Position numbers and translations under genes: made by a program
The notes under the pieces: generated by a model
What the model was told of the DNA's origin: nothing
The model's input: the letters and a program-made list of their open reading frames with translations, nothing else
The model's database searches: none
Shown: positions 18,356 to 28,882 of the stretch, one piece after another
Layout of the letters: every line of letters starts with the position of its first letter
Numbering within the stretch: the stretch's first letter is position 1
Assembly (NCBI GenBank): GCA_022414725.1
Contig: CM039463.1
Coordinates: 73,142,413-73,206,412, forward strand
Length of the DNA stretch: 64,000 bases
Direction of reading: 5' to 3'
Source of the DNA: Microglena sp. YARC
Taxonomy: Eukaryota > Chlorophyta > Chlorophyceae > Chlamydomonadales > Chlamydomonadaceae

Positions 18356-18399
18356 CCCTTCAGAAAATCACTAGGGTTGTCAAGCAGAAGTCTGCTTGA
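18320..18399. repeat. Intergenic palindrome element, copy 4 of 4
   Basis: A diverged first motif (ACCGCTCCGCGGTGCCCGCGAT; hairpin kept as ACCGC/GCGGT with different bases) and an exact second palindrome, TCAAGCAGAAGTCTGCTTGA. Changed bases with kept pairing suggest the hairpin matters. Confidence 0.6.
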
Positions 18400-18446
18400 T
18401 GTACACCGCTTTCTTTTGAGTACCGGACCACATTGAATGCGGCTTT

Positions 18447-18530
18447 AATCGACGACAAGTGTTTCGTGTGCGCTTCAAAAAACGAGTGTAAACCACGCAA
18501 AATACATACAGATTACAGCCATACAAACTC
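18447..18530 (+). pseudogene. Fragment paralogous to the SKNECK protein
   Basis: The plus frame reads DDKCFVCASKNECKPR then KIHTDYSHT, closely matching residues 17-40 of the protein at 15390-16088. No start or full domain, so it is a remnant. Confidence 0.55.
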
Positions 18531-18726
18531 GAATCTCTCTGTCGAACTGCGACTCATTCAATGCGCGCTAACAAACCAGAATTCGCCCCCGTACAGACAG
18601 TTTTAGGATAGATCCGAATTAGATTTATGTTAGATGTACATCGGATTTGTTTTAGATACGCTTCGGTATCACACCGTGCGCGACACCCGATGCGGTGAGA
18701 TGACATTTTAGAAATTCAGGCCAAAC
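18531..18726. other. Spacer before the tRNA array
   Basis: No gene seen. Contains a local repeat of 'gatttatgttagatgtac / gatttgttttagatacg'. Confidence 0.4.
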
Positions 18727-18879
18727 TGTCCAGAGGCGAACTCGTGACCCCATTCGGATGTCCTCCCTAGTCATGCCTTAGGGAGATAGACCACCCGGAT
18801 GTGAATGAGGTGACAGCCGGTTAGACATCCGGTACGGGGCCGCCCAGCCTGATATCTAGTGCAAGGGCCGCCAAAATAA

Positions 18880-18952
18880 CCTCCCCACCGGGGTTCGTAC
18901 CCGGGTCGACAGCGTGAAAGGCGGCAATGCTAGGCCACTACACCATGGGGAG
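18880..18952 (-). pseudogene. tRNA-Glu(TTC), unit 1, decayed
   Basis: As the intact copies, but with a T-loop change (B-box GGTTCGAAC to GGTACGAAC) and a broken anticodon-stem pair (GCGG to GCTG). Confidence 0.75.
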
Positions 18953-18978
18953 AAAGAAGCATCTCAAGCTTTAAAATC

Positions 18979-19062
18979 TGTCTCTAGTCGGGATCCAAGG
19001 AACGACCTCAGGATTAATGACTGAACTTCAGTGCTGCGCTCTCCCAACTGAGCTATAGAGAC
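18979..19062 (-). pseudogene. tRNA-Phe(GAA), unit 1, decayed
   Basis: The T-arm reads GTTCCTTGGATCCCGAC instead of GTTGGTTCGATCCCGAC, destroying the B-box. The anticodon-stem base next to the loop is changed (CAGCA versus TCCTG). The A-box and intron are still present. Confidence 0.8.
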
Positions 19063-19177
19063 GGTTTTCCCACGAGAACTGGGCCAACTGGAAAATGCCA
19101 TAGTGAGCCCAGGAATGCATTCGACTCGCCGAAGAAAAACATGTACCGGAAACGAAAATCGGATTTACAAGATCGCG

Positions 19178-19187
19178 GGTTCGATCC
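19178..19187 (+). promoter_or_regulatory. Orphan B-box on the plus strand (representative, unit 1)
   Basis: GCG-GGTTCGATCC-TCGC is a perfect T-arm and B-box on the strand opposite the tRNAs, followed by AGGGGACA, which looks like a tRNA 3' acceptor. I could not find a matching 5' acceptor or D-arm within about 150 bp on either side. The 10-base B-box is intact in units 1-4, 6, 7, 10, 14 and 15. It is changed to GGGTCGATCC in 5, 8, 9, 11, 12 and 16, and loses a base in 13. Confidence 0.45.
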
Positions 19188-20494
19188 TCGCAGGGGACAA
19201 TGTCCGTAGGGGAAGAGTCGATTTCCATTGACGGGACGGGGGTCGCCTGACCTCGGAGCGCGCTCTCATTCGCCTACGGATATTAGGGTGTTGGAATGTG
19301 GACACGGTGTAATAAATAATGTCAACAACCATCGTGAATGAACACACACTGCCTCCCGATTCGGGTCTACACCCGGCAAGTTTAGGACCCCTCCACCTCA
19401 CTCAGGAACACCCAGCTTCAGCCACCCGTGCGACCCGTGCTAAATCCCGAAGGACTGTGGTATAGCAACCCCAACACGGGTCCATGTGTTGTTTTGCTGA
19501 GTTCATGCAACGATCTATGTCTAAAACAAAAACTGGACCCCACCCCGTGCTAAGTTTATGTCACGTACTCTGGTATGCTCTGCTTCCATGCAGCTTGTAT
19601 TCAAGGTTTGTGGGGCTGCCCCCAAAACCCTCCTCCTCTTATAAAACTGGGTAGTAGGCAGGCTGTGCCGCTGTCCTGTCCCGGCATTGTTTTGCTGAGT
19701 TTATGTAAAAACAACTCCTCTCGTGCGCGTACTTCGCTCTCGCACCATGCACAATAGCAATTGGTGCGTGGGGGGCAGAGGCCACCTACATTGTTCAATT
19801 GGCCTTTCTGGGGTCTCCTTTTTCTTTGTGCCGTGGTCAACATGTGCTAGTGTGCTTAGTTCCTGTGCGATCCTTCGTTAGCCCTGCTTCTCGCTTCTTA
19901 CTCTTGGCGTTGTGGGTCTTAGGGCTCCTCTGCCTTGTGGCATGTTTGTGTTGGGCTGCACATAAATGCTCTTGACTAGAAAGTGTGCTTCGGATGGTAG
20001 TGTTCTTAGTCCCTAGCCACGTTTGCTTGCTTGCACTGTATTCCTAGATAGGGTTGGACGCTCTTCGCTATGCCGGACGGGTGCCCTTGGTGATATACCG
20101 TAGGCACCCCACAAGGAGTAGAGGGAGAGTCCAGATAGACCTTGGTTCAAGCTGAAAAAAGAGTGTATGGTCGGAACCCAATTCAGCAAGACTTCATAAG
20201 TAAGCAATCAAACATAGTAGGGGGCTAAAGAATCCACCGCATAGTAGGGCAAACACGCACAACAAAAGGTTGACTACGTGCATCTAACTTCGGTTATGTA
20301 GCCAATACACCGTCCTTACTGAAAAGGGCTGTAGGACCCAGTGTCCAGAGGCGAACTCGTGACCCCATTCGGATGTCCTCCCTAGTCATGCCTTAGGGAG
20401 ATAGACCACCCGGATGTGAATGAGGTGACAGCCGGTTAGACATCCGGTACGGGGCCGCCCAGCCTGATATCTAGTGCAAGGGCCGCCAAAATAA

Positions 20495-20567
20495 CCTCCC
20501 CACCGGGGTTCGAACCCGGGTCGACCGCGTGAAAGGCGGCAATGCTAGGCCACTACACCATGGGGAG
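20495..20567 (-). tRNA. tRNA-Glu(TTC), unit 2
   Basis: Folds fully: acceptor CTCCCCA/TGGGGAG, anticodon arm GCCGC-CTTTCAC-GCGGT with anticodon TTC, T-arm CCGGG-TTCGAAC-CCCGG, discriminator G. The A-box-like part is GTGTAGTGGCC, typical of eukaryotic tRNA-Glu. A TTTT run starts 4 bases downstream of the gene (ggttattttggcgg), the expected Pol III stop. Confidence 0.9.
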
Positions 20568-20590
20568 AAATAGGCTTCTACTTTAAAATC

Positions 20591-20674
20591 TGTCTCTAGT
20601 CGGGATCCAAGGAACGACCTCAGGATTAATGACTGAACTTCAGTGCTGCGCTCTCCCAACTGAGCTATAGAGAC
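20591..20674 (-). pseudogene. tRNA-Phe(GAA), unit 2, decayed
   Basis: Shares the destroyed T-arm/B-box and the anticodon-stem mismatch of unit 1, so both descend from one damaged unit. Confidence 0.8.
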
Positions 20675-22105
20675 GGTTTTCCCACGAGAACTGGGCCAAC
20701 TGGAAAATGCCATAGTGAGCCCAGGAATGCATTCGACTCGCCGAAGAAAAACATGTACCGGAAACGAAAATCGGATTTACAAGATCGCGGGTTCGATCCT
20801 CGCAGGGGACAATGTCCGTAGGGGAAGAGTCGATTTCCATTGACGGGACGGGGGTCGCCTGACCTCGGAGCGCGCTCTCATTCGCCTACGGATATTAGGG
20901 TGTTGGAATGTGGACACGGTGTAATAAATAATGTCAACAACCATCGTGAATGAACACACACTGCCTCCCGATTCGGGTCTATACCCGGCAAGTTTAGGAC
21001 CCCTCCACCTCACTCAGGAACACCCAGCTTCAGCCACCCGTGCGACCCGTGCTAAATCCCGAAGGACTGTGGTATAGCAACCCCAACACGGGTCCATGTG
21101 TTGTTTTGCTGAGTTCATGCAACGATCTATGTCTAAAACAAAAACTGGACCCCACCCCCGTGCTAAGTTTATGTCACGTACTCTGGTATGCTCTGCTTCC
21201 ATGCAGCTTGTATTCAAGGTTTGTGGGGCTGCCCCAAAACCCTCCTCCTCTTATAAAACTGGGTAGTAGGCAGGCTGTGCCGCTGTCCTGTCCCGGCATT
21301 GTTTTGCTGAGTTTATGTAAAAACAACTCCTCTCGTGCGCGTACTTCGCTCTCGCACCATGCACAATAGCAATTGGTGCGTGGGGGGCAGAGGCCACCTA
21401 CATTGTTCAATTGGCCTTTCTGGGGTCTCCTTTTTCTTTGTGCCGTGGTCAACATGTGCTAGTGTGCTTAGTTCCTGTGCGATCCTTCGTTAGCCCTGCT
21501 TCTCGCTTCTTACTCTTGGCGTTGTGGGTCTTAGGGCTCCTCTGCCTTGTGGCATGTTTGTGTTGGGCTGCACATAAATGCTCTTGACTAGAAAGTGTGC
21601 TTCGGATGGTAGTGTTCTTAGTCCCTAGCCACGTTTGCTTGCTTGCACTGTATTCCTAGATAGGGTTGGACGCTCTTCGCTATGCCGGACGGGTGCCCTT
21701 GGTGATATACCGTAGGCACCCCACAAGGAGTAGAGGGAGAGTCCAGATAGACCTTGGTTCAAGCTGAAAAAAGAGTGTATGGTCGGAACCCAATTCAGCA
21801 AGACTTCATAAGTAAGCAATCAAACATAGTAGGGGCTAAAGAATCCACCGCATAGTAGGGCAAACACGCACAACAAAAGGTTGACTACGTGCATCTAACT
21901 TCGGTTATGTAGCCAATACACCGTCCTTACTGAAAAGGGCTGTAGGACCCAGTGTCCAGAGGCGAACTCGTGACCCCATTCGGATGTCCTCCCTAGTCAT
22001 GCCTTAGGGAGATAGACCACCCGGATGTGAATGAGGTGACAGCCGGTTAGACATCCGGTACGGGGCCGCCCAGCCTGATATCTAGTGCAAGGGCCGCCAA
22101 AAGAA

Positions 22106-22177
22106 CCTCCCCACCGGGTTCGAACCCGGGTCGACCGCGTGAAAGGCGGCAATGCTAGGCCACTACACCATGGGGAG
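22106..22177 (-). pseudogene. tRNA-Glu(TTC), unit 3, one-base deletion
   Basis: One G is missing in the T-arm (ccaccgggttcgaac instead of ccaccggggttcgaac), so the stem or 7-base loop is one short. Otherwise as the intact copies. Confidence 0.65.
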
Positions 22178-22203
22178 AAAGAAGCATCTCAAGCTTTAAA
22201 ATC

Positions 22204-22287
22204 TGTCTCCAGTCGGGATCAAACCAACGACCTCAGGATTAATGACTGAACTTCAGTCCTGCGCTCTCCCAACTGAGCTAAAGAGAC
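22204..22287 (-). tRNA. tRNA-Phe(GAA), unit 3, variant
   Basis: The T-loop reads TTTGATC instead of TTCGATC (conserved C56 lost), and the last acceptor base A7 is T. The anticodon arm and intron are intact. Possibly inactive. Confidence 0.6.
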
Positions 22288-23722
22288 GGTTTCCCCATAA
22301 GAGCTGGGCCAACTGGAAAATTCAATCTTGAGCCCAGGAATGCATTCGACTCGCCGAAGAAAAACATGTACCGGAAACGAAAATCGGATTTACAAGATCG
22401 CGGGTTCGATCCTCGCAGGGGACAATGTCCGTAGGGGAAGAGTCGATTTCCATTGACGGGACGGGGGTCGCCTGACCTCGGAGCGCGCTCTCATTCGCCT
22501 ACGGATATTAGGGTGTTGGAATGTGGACACGGTGTAATAAATAATGTCAACAACCATCGTGAATGAACACACACTGCCTCCCGATTCGGGTCTATACCCG
22601 GCAAGTTTAGGACCCCTCCACCTCACTCAGGAACACCCAGCTTCAGCCACCCGTGCGACCCGTGCTAAATCCCGAAGGACTGTGGTATAGCAACCCCAAC
22701 ACGGGTCCATGTGTTGTTTTGCTGAGTTCATGCAACGATCTATGTCTAAAACAAAAAACTGGACCCCACCCCCGTGCTAAGTTTATGTCACGTACTCTGG
22801 TATGCTCTGCTTCCATGCAGCTTGTATTCAAGGTTTGTGGGGCTGCCCCCAAAACCCTCCTCCTCTTATAAAACTGGGTAGTAGGCAGGCTGTGCCGCTG
22901 TCCTGTCCCGGCATTGTTTTGCTGAGTTTATGTAAAAAACAACTCCTCTCGTGCGCGTACTTCGCTCTCGCACCATGCACAATAGCAATTGGTGCGTGGG
23001 GGGCAGAGGCCACCTACATTGTTCAATTGGCCTTTCTGGGGTCTCCTTTTTCTTTGTGCCGTGGTCAACATGTGCTAGTGTGCTTAGTTCCTGTGCGATC
23101 CTTCGTTAGCCCTGCTTCTCGCTTCTTACTCTTGGCGTTGTGGGTCTTAGGGCTCCTCTGCCTTGTGGCATGTTTGTGTTGGGCTGCACATAAATGCTCT
23201 TGACTAGAAAGTGTGCTTCGGATGGTAGTGTTCTTAGTCCCTAGCCACGTTTGCTTGCTTGCACTGTATTCCTAGATAGGGTTGGACGCTCTTCGCTATG
23301 CCGGACGGGTGCCCTTGGTGATATACCGTAGGCACCCCACAAGGAGTAGAGGGAGAGTCCAGATAGACCTTGGTTCAAGCTGAAAAAAGAGTGTATGGTC
23401 GGAACCCAATTCAGCAAGACTTCATAAGTAAGCAATCAAACATAGTAGGGGGCTAAAGAATCCACCGCATAGTAGGGCAAACACGCACAACAAAAGGTTG
23501 ACTACGTGCATCTAACTTCGGTTATGTAGCCAATACACCGTCCTTACTGAAAAGGGCTGTAGGACCCAGTGTCCAGAGGCGAACTCGTGACCCCATTCGG
23601 ATGTCCTCCCTAGTCATGCCTTAGGGAGATAGACCACCCGGATGTGAATGAGGTGACAGCCGGTTAGACATCCGGTGCGGGGCCGCCCAGCCTGATATCT
23701 AGTGCAAGGGCCGCCAAAATAA

Positions 23723-23795
23723 CCTCCCCACCGGGGTTCGAACCCGGGTCGGCCGCGTGAAAGGCGGCAATGCTAGGCCACTACACCATGGGGAG
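23723..23795 (-). tRNA. tRNA-Glu(TTC), unit 4
   Basis: Intact fold; the anticodon stem ends GCGGC, so the top pair is G:C instead of G:U. Confidence 0.88.
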
Positions 23796-23821
23796 AAATG
23801 GGCTTCTCAAGCTTTAAAATC

Positions 23822-23905
23822 TGTCTCCAGTCGGGACCGAACCAACGACCTCAGGATTAATGACTGAACTTCAGTCCTGCGCTCTCCCAACTGAGCTATA
23901 GAGAC
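23822..23905 (-). tRNA. tRNA-Phe(GAA), unit 4
   Basis: As unit 5, with one T-loop change (TTCGGTC). Confidence 0.8.
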
Positions 23906-24625
23906 GGTTTCCCCATGAGAACTGGGCCAACTGGAAGATGCCATCTTCAGCCCAGGAATGTACTCGACTCGCCGAAGAAAAACATGTACCGGAAACGAAA
24001 ATCGGATTTACAAGATCGCGGGTTCGATCCTCGCAGGGGACAATGTCCGTAGGGGAAGAGTCGATTTCCATTGACGGGACGGGGGTCGCCTGACCTCGGA
24101 GCGCGCTCTCATTCGCCTACGGATATTAGGGTGTTGGAATGTGGACACGGTGTAATAAATAATGTCAACAACCATCGTGAATGAACACACACTGCCTCCC
24201 GATTCGGGTCTATACCCGGCAAGTTTAGGACCCCTCCACCTCACTCAGGAACACCCAGCTTCAGCCACCCGTGCGACCCGTGCTAAATCCCGAAGGACTG
24301 TGGTATAGCAACCCCAACACGGGTCCATGTGTTGTTTTGCTGAGTTCATGCAACGATCTATGTCTAAAACAAAAAACTGGACCCCACCCCGTGCTAAGTT
24401 TTATGTCACGTACTCTGGTATGCTCTGCTTCCATGCAGCTTGTATTCAAGGTTTGTGGGGCTGCCCCCAAAACCCTCCTCCTCTTATAAAACTGGGTAGT
24501 AGGCAGGCTGTGCCGCTGTCCTGTCCCGGCATTGTTTTGCTGAGTTTATGTAAAAACAACTCCTCTCGTGCGCGTACTTCGCTCTCGCACCATGCACAAT
24601 AGCAATTGGTGCGTGGGGGGCAGTG

Positions 24626-24630
24626 GCCAC
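24626..24630. repeat. Target-site duplication GCCAC, left
   Basis: GCCAC before the LTR of Copia element 2; repeated at 29264-29268. Confidence 0.85.
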
Positions 24631-25011
24631 TGTCAGCATGAATTGCGTTGCTCTCACGCGTTTTATGACTTGGTGACTACTTCTGTACTCCCTTAGAACT
24701 ATCGGCCCTGACAGCTTCCCGTAGTGACAGTTTCCCTTAGCCTGAGTCATTGAGTGACTCAGTGACAGGTTCCTGTCAGCTACTTCACCGGTCTTGCCTT
24801 TACCCTGATAGTTTCCCGGCTGCCCGGTTTCCTCTGACATTGACTGTATAGTGTCTAACCCTTATCAGGGTATAGCCTACCTTTCTTTCTTCCTCCACTG
24901 GTGCCCCTTAATGGGTCTCCTGTGCTTGTAACTTACTCTCGTCTCTGCATATATAGATTGGCGTGCTGCACACACAAAGTCCACTCATCCGGAGTGTTAT
25001 CAAAGCTAATA
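24631..25011 (+). repeat. Copia element 2, 5' LTR
   Basis: 381 bp, apparently identical to 28883-29263. It contains 'catatataga' (about 24948-24957), a candidate TATA region, upstream of the gag start. Confidence 0.9.
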
Positions 25012-25023
25012 GGTTATCCGGCC
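25012..25023 (+). promoter_or_regulatory. Primer binding site of Copia element 2
   Basis: GGTTATCCGGCC follows the LTR end (the A at 25011). It resembles the complement of the initiator tRNA-Met anticodon region, as in copia. Confidence 0.4.
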
Positions 25024-25047
25024 CCTCATTTCTACCACTGCTTTGAA

Positions 25048-25353
25048 ATGCAACTTCCGCGAGGACCCCCGGCGACATTTGAGAAACTCCATGACAAGAA
25101 TGGAGAATCCTGGTCGCGCGGGATGCGCAGCGTTATTATAAGTAATGGCTGCGACCGTGTCCTTCCCAAGGAGGACGCGGTTTCTCAAGACGATTGGCTA
25201 GACGTCTGTGCACCAGCGACCTCTGCTGGCGGTTATGAGAGTCCTTCCGCCATCATGGAAGTAACCCCCCCCAATCATACCTCTACCTTTGCGCTCCTTC
25301 AGCTACCGTCTGTCGTAGACGACTTTGACGTGCAGACTCAAGTCGGCGACTAG
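25048..25353 (+). pseudogene. Copia element 2 gag, N-terminal remnant
   Basis: Starts MQLPRGPPATFEKL and matches the first ~100 residues of element 1 gag (SWSRGM, VIISNGCDR, ESPSAIME). The frame then stops at 25351-25353, and the rest to about 26230 cannot be read as gag or protease. Confidence 0.75.
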
Positions 25354-26230
25354 CCTGGACATCGGTGGAGATACCCCGTCTTCGTCTGCTCGCGTCCTTG
25401 ATGTCGCTAACTCCGGTGTTTGAGGCTCTGCCTGCATACCGGAGGTTGCCAAGCCGACCAAGCTCCCTGCTGATGTCTACGTCGTCTTTGCCCCCCCCCC
25501 TTTGCACTCTAGTGGCTATGTGCTACCTTCTGGAGAATTTTTTTCGATCAAGCTGGCGGATCGCCGGCACTGCCGTAGGGTTCGCCACAGGAGGACGACC
25601 TACGCGTCTGGACCTGGAGATTCTTGAGGTGGTAGGAAGCAGGGGGGTATGGTCAGCACCACTCGGGTGCTGCTCCCTCTACCCCCCATCCGGGTGAGTC
25701 GAGCGATAGAGGGGGGGACTTGGGATTGACTGCTCATCGACGGCGGAATATTAGGACCTTTGCATGCCTCGGCTCTGCTCTTCGCATCCTAGCGATAAAT
25801 TTTCGAATTCTGCCCTTGCGATTTGCGATTTTCTGCCATTGGTGCGATTTTCTGCACCAGGTGCGACTTGCTGCACTGTCATTCTCGTCTCCTTTTTTTT
25901 TTTTTTCCCCCATACCTCTAATCTCGACTTCGCCTAACGCTTCCCCACCTTCTGTGATCCCAGGTCTCGCAGCGCCGGACTTCGCCCATGCTACAGGCCG
26001 AAGTGGAGGCCGAAGTGGACGCCGTCCTGGCCCTAGTCCAGCGGCCGTGGAGGATCTTTGGCATGATATCTTTGGATATTTTTCTCTCTTAGGCTCCTTG
26101 TGACCCCTGGGTGCGTTCTGTGGTTCGACAGAGGTTACTTCTTTGTCTTCCCGTGCCCCTGGTTCCCCCCTTAGGTGTATGCCTTAGCAACGTGCGTTTG
26201 GGTTCGAGTGTTTGAGTTCTGATAGGGCTA
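25354..26230 (+). pseudogene. Degraded gag/protease interval of Copia element 2
   Basis: No recognisable domain. Short matches to the proline-rich part of element 1 gag are possible, but there is no frame longer than about 125 codons. Contains T- and C-runs (25498, 25895-25910). Confidence 0.4.
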
Positions 26231-26239
26231 AGGGGTTTT

Positions 26240-26866
26240 TATAGTAAAGTGGTTTGAGGATTGGCTGATATCGGTTGGGGAGGAGCATGAGTTATCTTTG
26301 GCATACACTGCACAGCAGAATGCAACTGTGGAAAGGTACAATGGGGTCTTACAGTCTATAGCTAGGAGCATCCACTTGGAGTCCAAACTTGCTAAGTCTT
26401 TCTGGCCCTATGCCTTCCTCGCTGCTTGTTACCTAGTTAATCGCTTGCCCAATCAGGGAGAGAAGACTCCTTACGAGCTTTTCTTTGGGTTCAGCCTGAT
26501 GTGTCGATGTTGCGTGTGTTCGGTTGCCCTTGCTACGTTACGCTAGTAAATGGGAAGAAGCGCAACAAGCTGGACGAGCGGGCGCTATGTGGAAGACAGG
26601 TTGGGTATTCCCTGGTGAGTAAGGGTTATTTTGTTTGGGTTCCAAAGTTGCGCGAGGTAGTAGAGAGTCGTGATATACTCTTCTATGAGCAGTTTGAGCA
26701 TAACTGTATACCTGGGTTATCTCCCTATGACGGGTCTCCGTATTACACTTGCATCCCTGCCGCAATCAACGGACATATGCATGTGCCTGCGGTTCATTCC
26801 CTTGACCCTTTGCTAACCCAATTGTCGACCGCTGCCCTGATCATGGGATGCCCTTCCATGGGATGA
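26240..26866 (+). pseudogene. Copia element 2 integrase, C-terminal half
   Basis: Around 26250 the sequence encodes KWFEDWLISVG, then AYTAQQNATVERYNG with the catalytic glutamate, LAACYLVNRLPNQGEKTPYELFFG (frame 1), and after a frameshift near 26490 VFGCPCYVTLVNGKKRNKL (frame 2). The first two catalytic aspartates are missing. Confidence 0.85.
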
Positions 26867-26900
26867 CCTTGCGCCCAGGTCAGGGGCTGATGGTGCTGTA

Positions 26901-27398
26901 TTGCGTGTGAAGGCATTGGGTCAGCGAGATTCTGCGGTCCTTTCGGATAAAATCTTAGCCGAATCTCAGGGGGTCGCTGGGATCTCCAATACGTCGCTCG
27001 TCGGTGAAGCTTTAGGTGTACGACAGCCTTCAATCATAGTGGTATCTGGATCAGGTCCATTGCCTAATAGTCCCCACCCTCCGACCACCTTGAATGACTC
27101 GCAGGTGTCGTTCATTCAGACGCCTCCCGTTGTCCCTGGTGGAACACTCGGGTCCCGGCCTGGGGATGATGTAGCCGTTGCTGACTGGGCAAGTGATGAT
27201 TTAGAACACTGGTCGGGTTCCGATACTGCGTACGGCTGGGGTGTTACAGTCGACTCAGGCTTCGTTGATATAGAGGCAAATAAGGCCGGCCCTGTTCAAC
27301 CAGGCAGCAGTTCTGCGCTGGGGGCTATACTACCGGTTACTAGCTTGATACTGCGTATGGCTGGGGTGTTACAGTCAACCCAGGATTCATTGTTTTAG
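26901..27398 (+). pseudogene. Copia element 2 integrase-RT hinge
   Basis: DKILAESQGVAG, VGEALGVRQ and HWSGSDTAYGWGV match residues 15-115 of the element 1 RT reading part. At the A-run this copy has four A where element 1 has five, so this copy shows the correct frame. The frame ends before the RT domain. Confidence 0.75.
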
Positions 27399-28380
27399 GT
27401 GCTGATGGTTCTCATACGTAGGTTAACATGGCCCTATGTGTGGGTGCCTATTCCTCAGCACCGCCTAGACTGACTTATAGGGTAGTCTAGATTGGTGGAG
27501 CGTTACGACGCTTTGTTTAGGCAGCTTCCTTTCAGCTGTCTTTCTTGGTTTTGGTGGAAGGTGGTAATTAATTCAGACCACCGTTATAGCGTCTTGATGG
27601 TTTCTGACTCTTAGTTCCATAGGCAGATGGTTCGTTCGGTGGAGCTCATCATAGATTAGCTATTTCTTTTTACTCCAAACTGTTTTTTAGATCACCAGCC
27701 CCTCATGTGATTGGAACTTTTTGTGGAGTGTAGTAGTTGTTTCCCTTCGGATTTTACTGTGAATTGGTGGGCTGGGTAATCTTGCAGCTGTACTTGCAGA
27801 TGTACCGCCGCTCACCTCTTTCTTGTTTTCCGAGTGAATTTCAAGCGCCCTTTCAGTCCATCCTTTGCAGTAAATTCTTTGAAGTCCTTTTTATGCGTTT
27901 ACTATTTGTCAGGTGGACAATAGGTTTTATGTACTATGGTTGTACATCTACCCTTCTATTGTTCATTGAACTGTGTTTCCTTTGTTGGTTACAAGTTTCT
28001 TGAAAATTTTAACTTCGCATCCTTTGGATTTTTTCAGTTACTGCAGGTTTGGTTTGCTTGTGGTTAGGCGCTTGGTTTGTCTTGAGTGCATGAGTTCTTT
28101 GCGGTGCGATACCCACCTCCTAGAATGTTTTAGTTAGTGCCGTAACTGGGGATTTATGATAATTAACTTTCATAAATCTTCTTACTTCCATCTTTGAGTA
28201 AGAAACCAGTTCATCATGGTTTTTTCATCCCAACCTAGTCATGAATTCTATGCTAAGAATAGTTTTTAAGGTAGTGGATTTTTCCATCGACTTTATTTTT
28301 CCATTGTAGTCTTTAGTGTCCTCTTGTCTGCGTCCTTTAGGTTTTGATTCTCTCGTGTGCTGCTCTCACACGATATTTCA
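27399..28380 (+). other. Unassigned T-rich filler in Copia element 2
   Basis: Occupies the place of RT and RNase H. No ORF over 90 codons and no RT motifs seen. Either foreign sequence captured by the element or pol sequence decayed beyond recognition. Confidence 0.4.
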
Positions 28381-28882
28381 ATCCGTCTCTTTGGTTATCA
28401 TTGATTGGCGTTAGGTTCCTATACCCGGATCGGGTTTTCTATACCGTTGTTCCCCAACTTTGATATACGTTTTTTTCAGTCTTCTCTTTAGGTAACGTTC
28501 TCGGTTCTTTTAGTCACCGTTTGTTCCCCTTCCTTTGGTATTTGGGATTGATTTCTGTTTTGGCCTCCCTGTGATTTCTGGTTTGGTGCCTCCTATTCTG
28601 GATGAATAGTATTTTTGCGCTTACCATGGATGGTTACATTTCCGTTTTGGTCTCAGCTCTGCTCGGTATGACCCAAGTTTTTTTTGCTGCTACATTTTCG
28701 GAGTACTACAGTGGTTTTTGGTTCATCCTTTCTCATCCTTTTATTTGAGACAAGGCTTTCTTCTGTTTCCTGATTTTTCCGCCGTTCCTTCATAACTTTG
28801 TTTGCTACCAGTTTATAGTTCTATGTCACCAGTGCCATAGGTGGAGTAGTAGTATTGTATGTCACCTGTGTCATAGGTGGAG
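28381..28882 (+). other. 3' untranslated region of Copia element 2
   Basis: Shares blocks with the element 1 3' UTR (ttaggttcctata, cggatcgggttttctata) and ends with the same polypurine tract, cataggtggag. Confidence 0.6.

Noticed and set aside
19075..19200. Complete third tRNA, or a permuted tRNA, on the plus strand
   Set aside because: The T-arm and 3' acceptor are convincing, but no 5' acceptor plus D-arm fits on either side. The best partner (TGTCCGT just downstream) leaves a mismatch and is not followed by a D-arm, so it is reported only as an orphan B-box.
18727..20341. 5S rRNA, SRP RNA or spliceosomal RNA in the array unit
   Set aside because: I compared by eye with conserved parts of these RNAs and found no match. 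A plain T-run in 'aacaaaaactgg' (minus strand) resembles an Sm site, but without supporting structure.
25895..26103. Part of the ORF 25720-26103 as a host gene
   Set aside because: Lies inside Copia element 2 between gag and integrase remnants and shows only low-complexity sequence.
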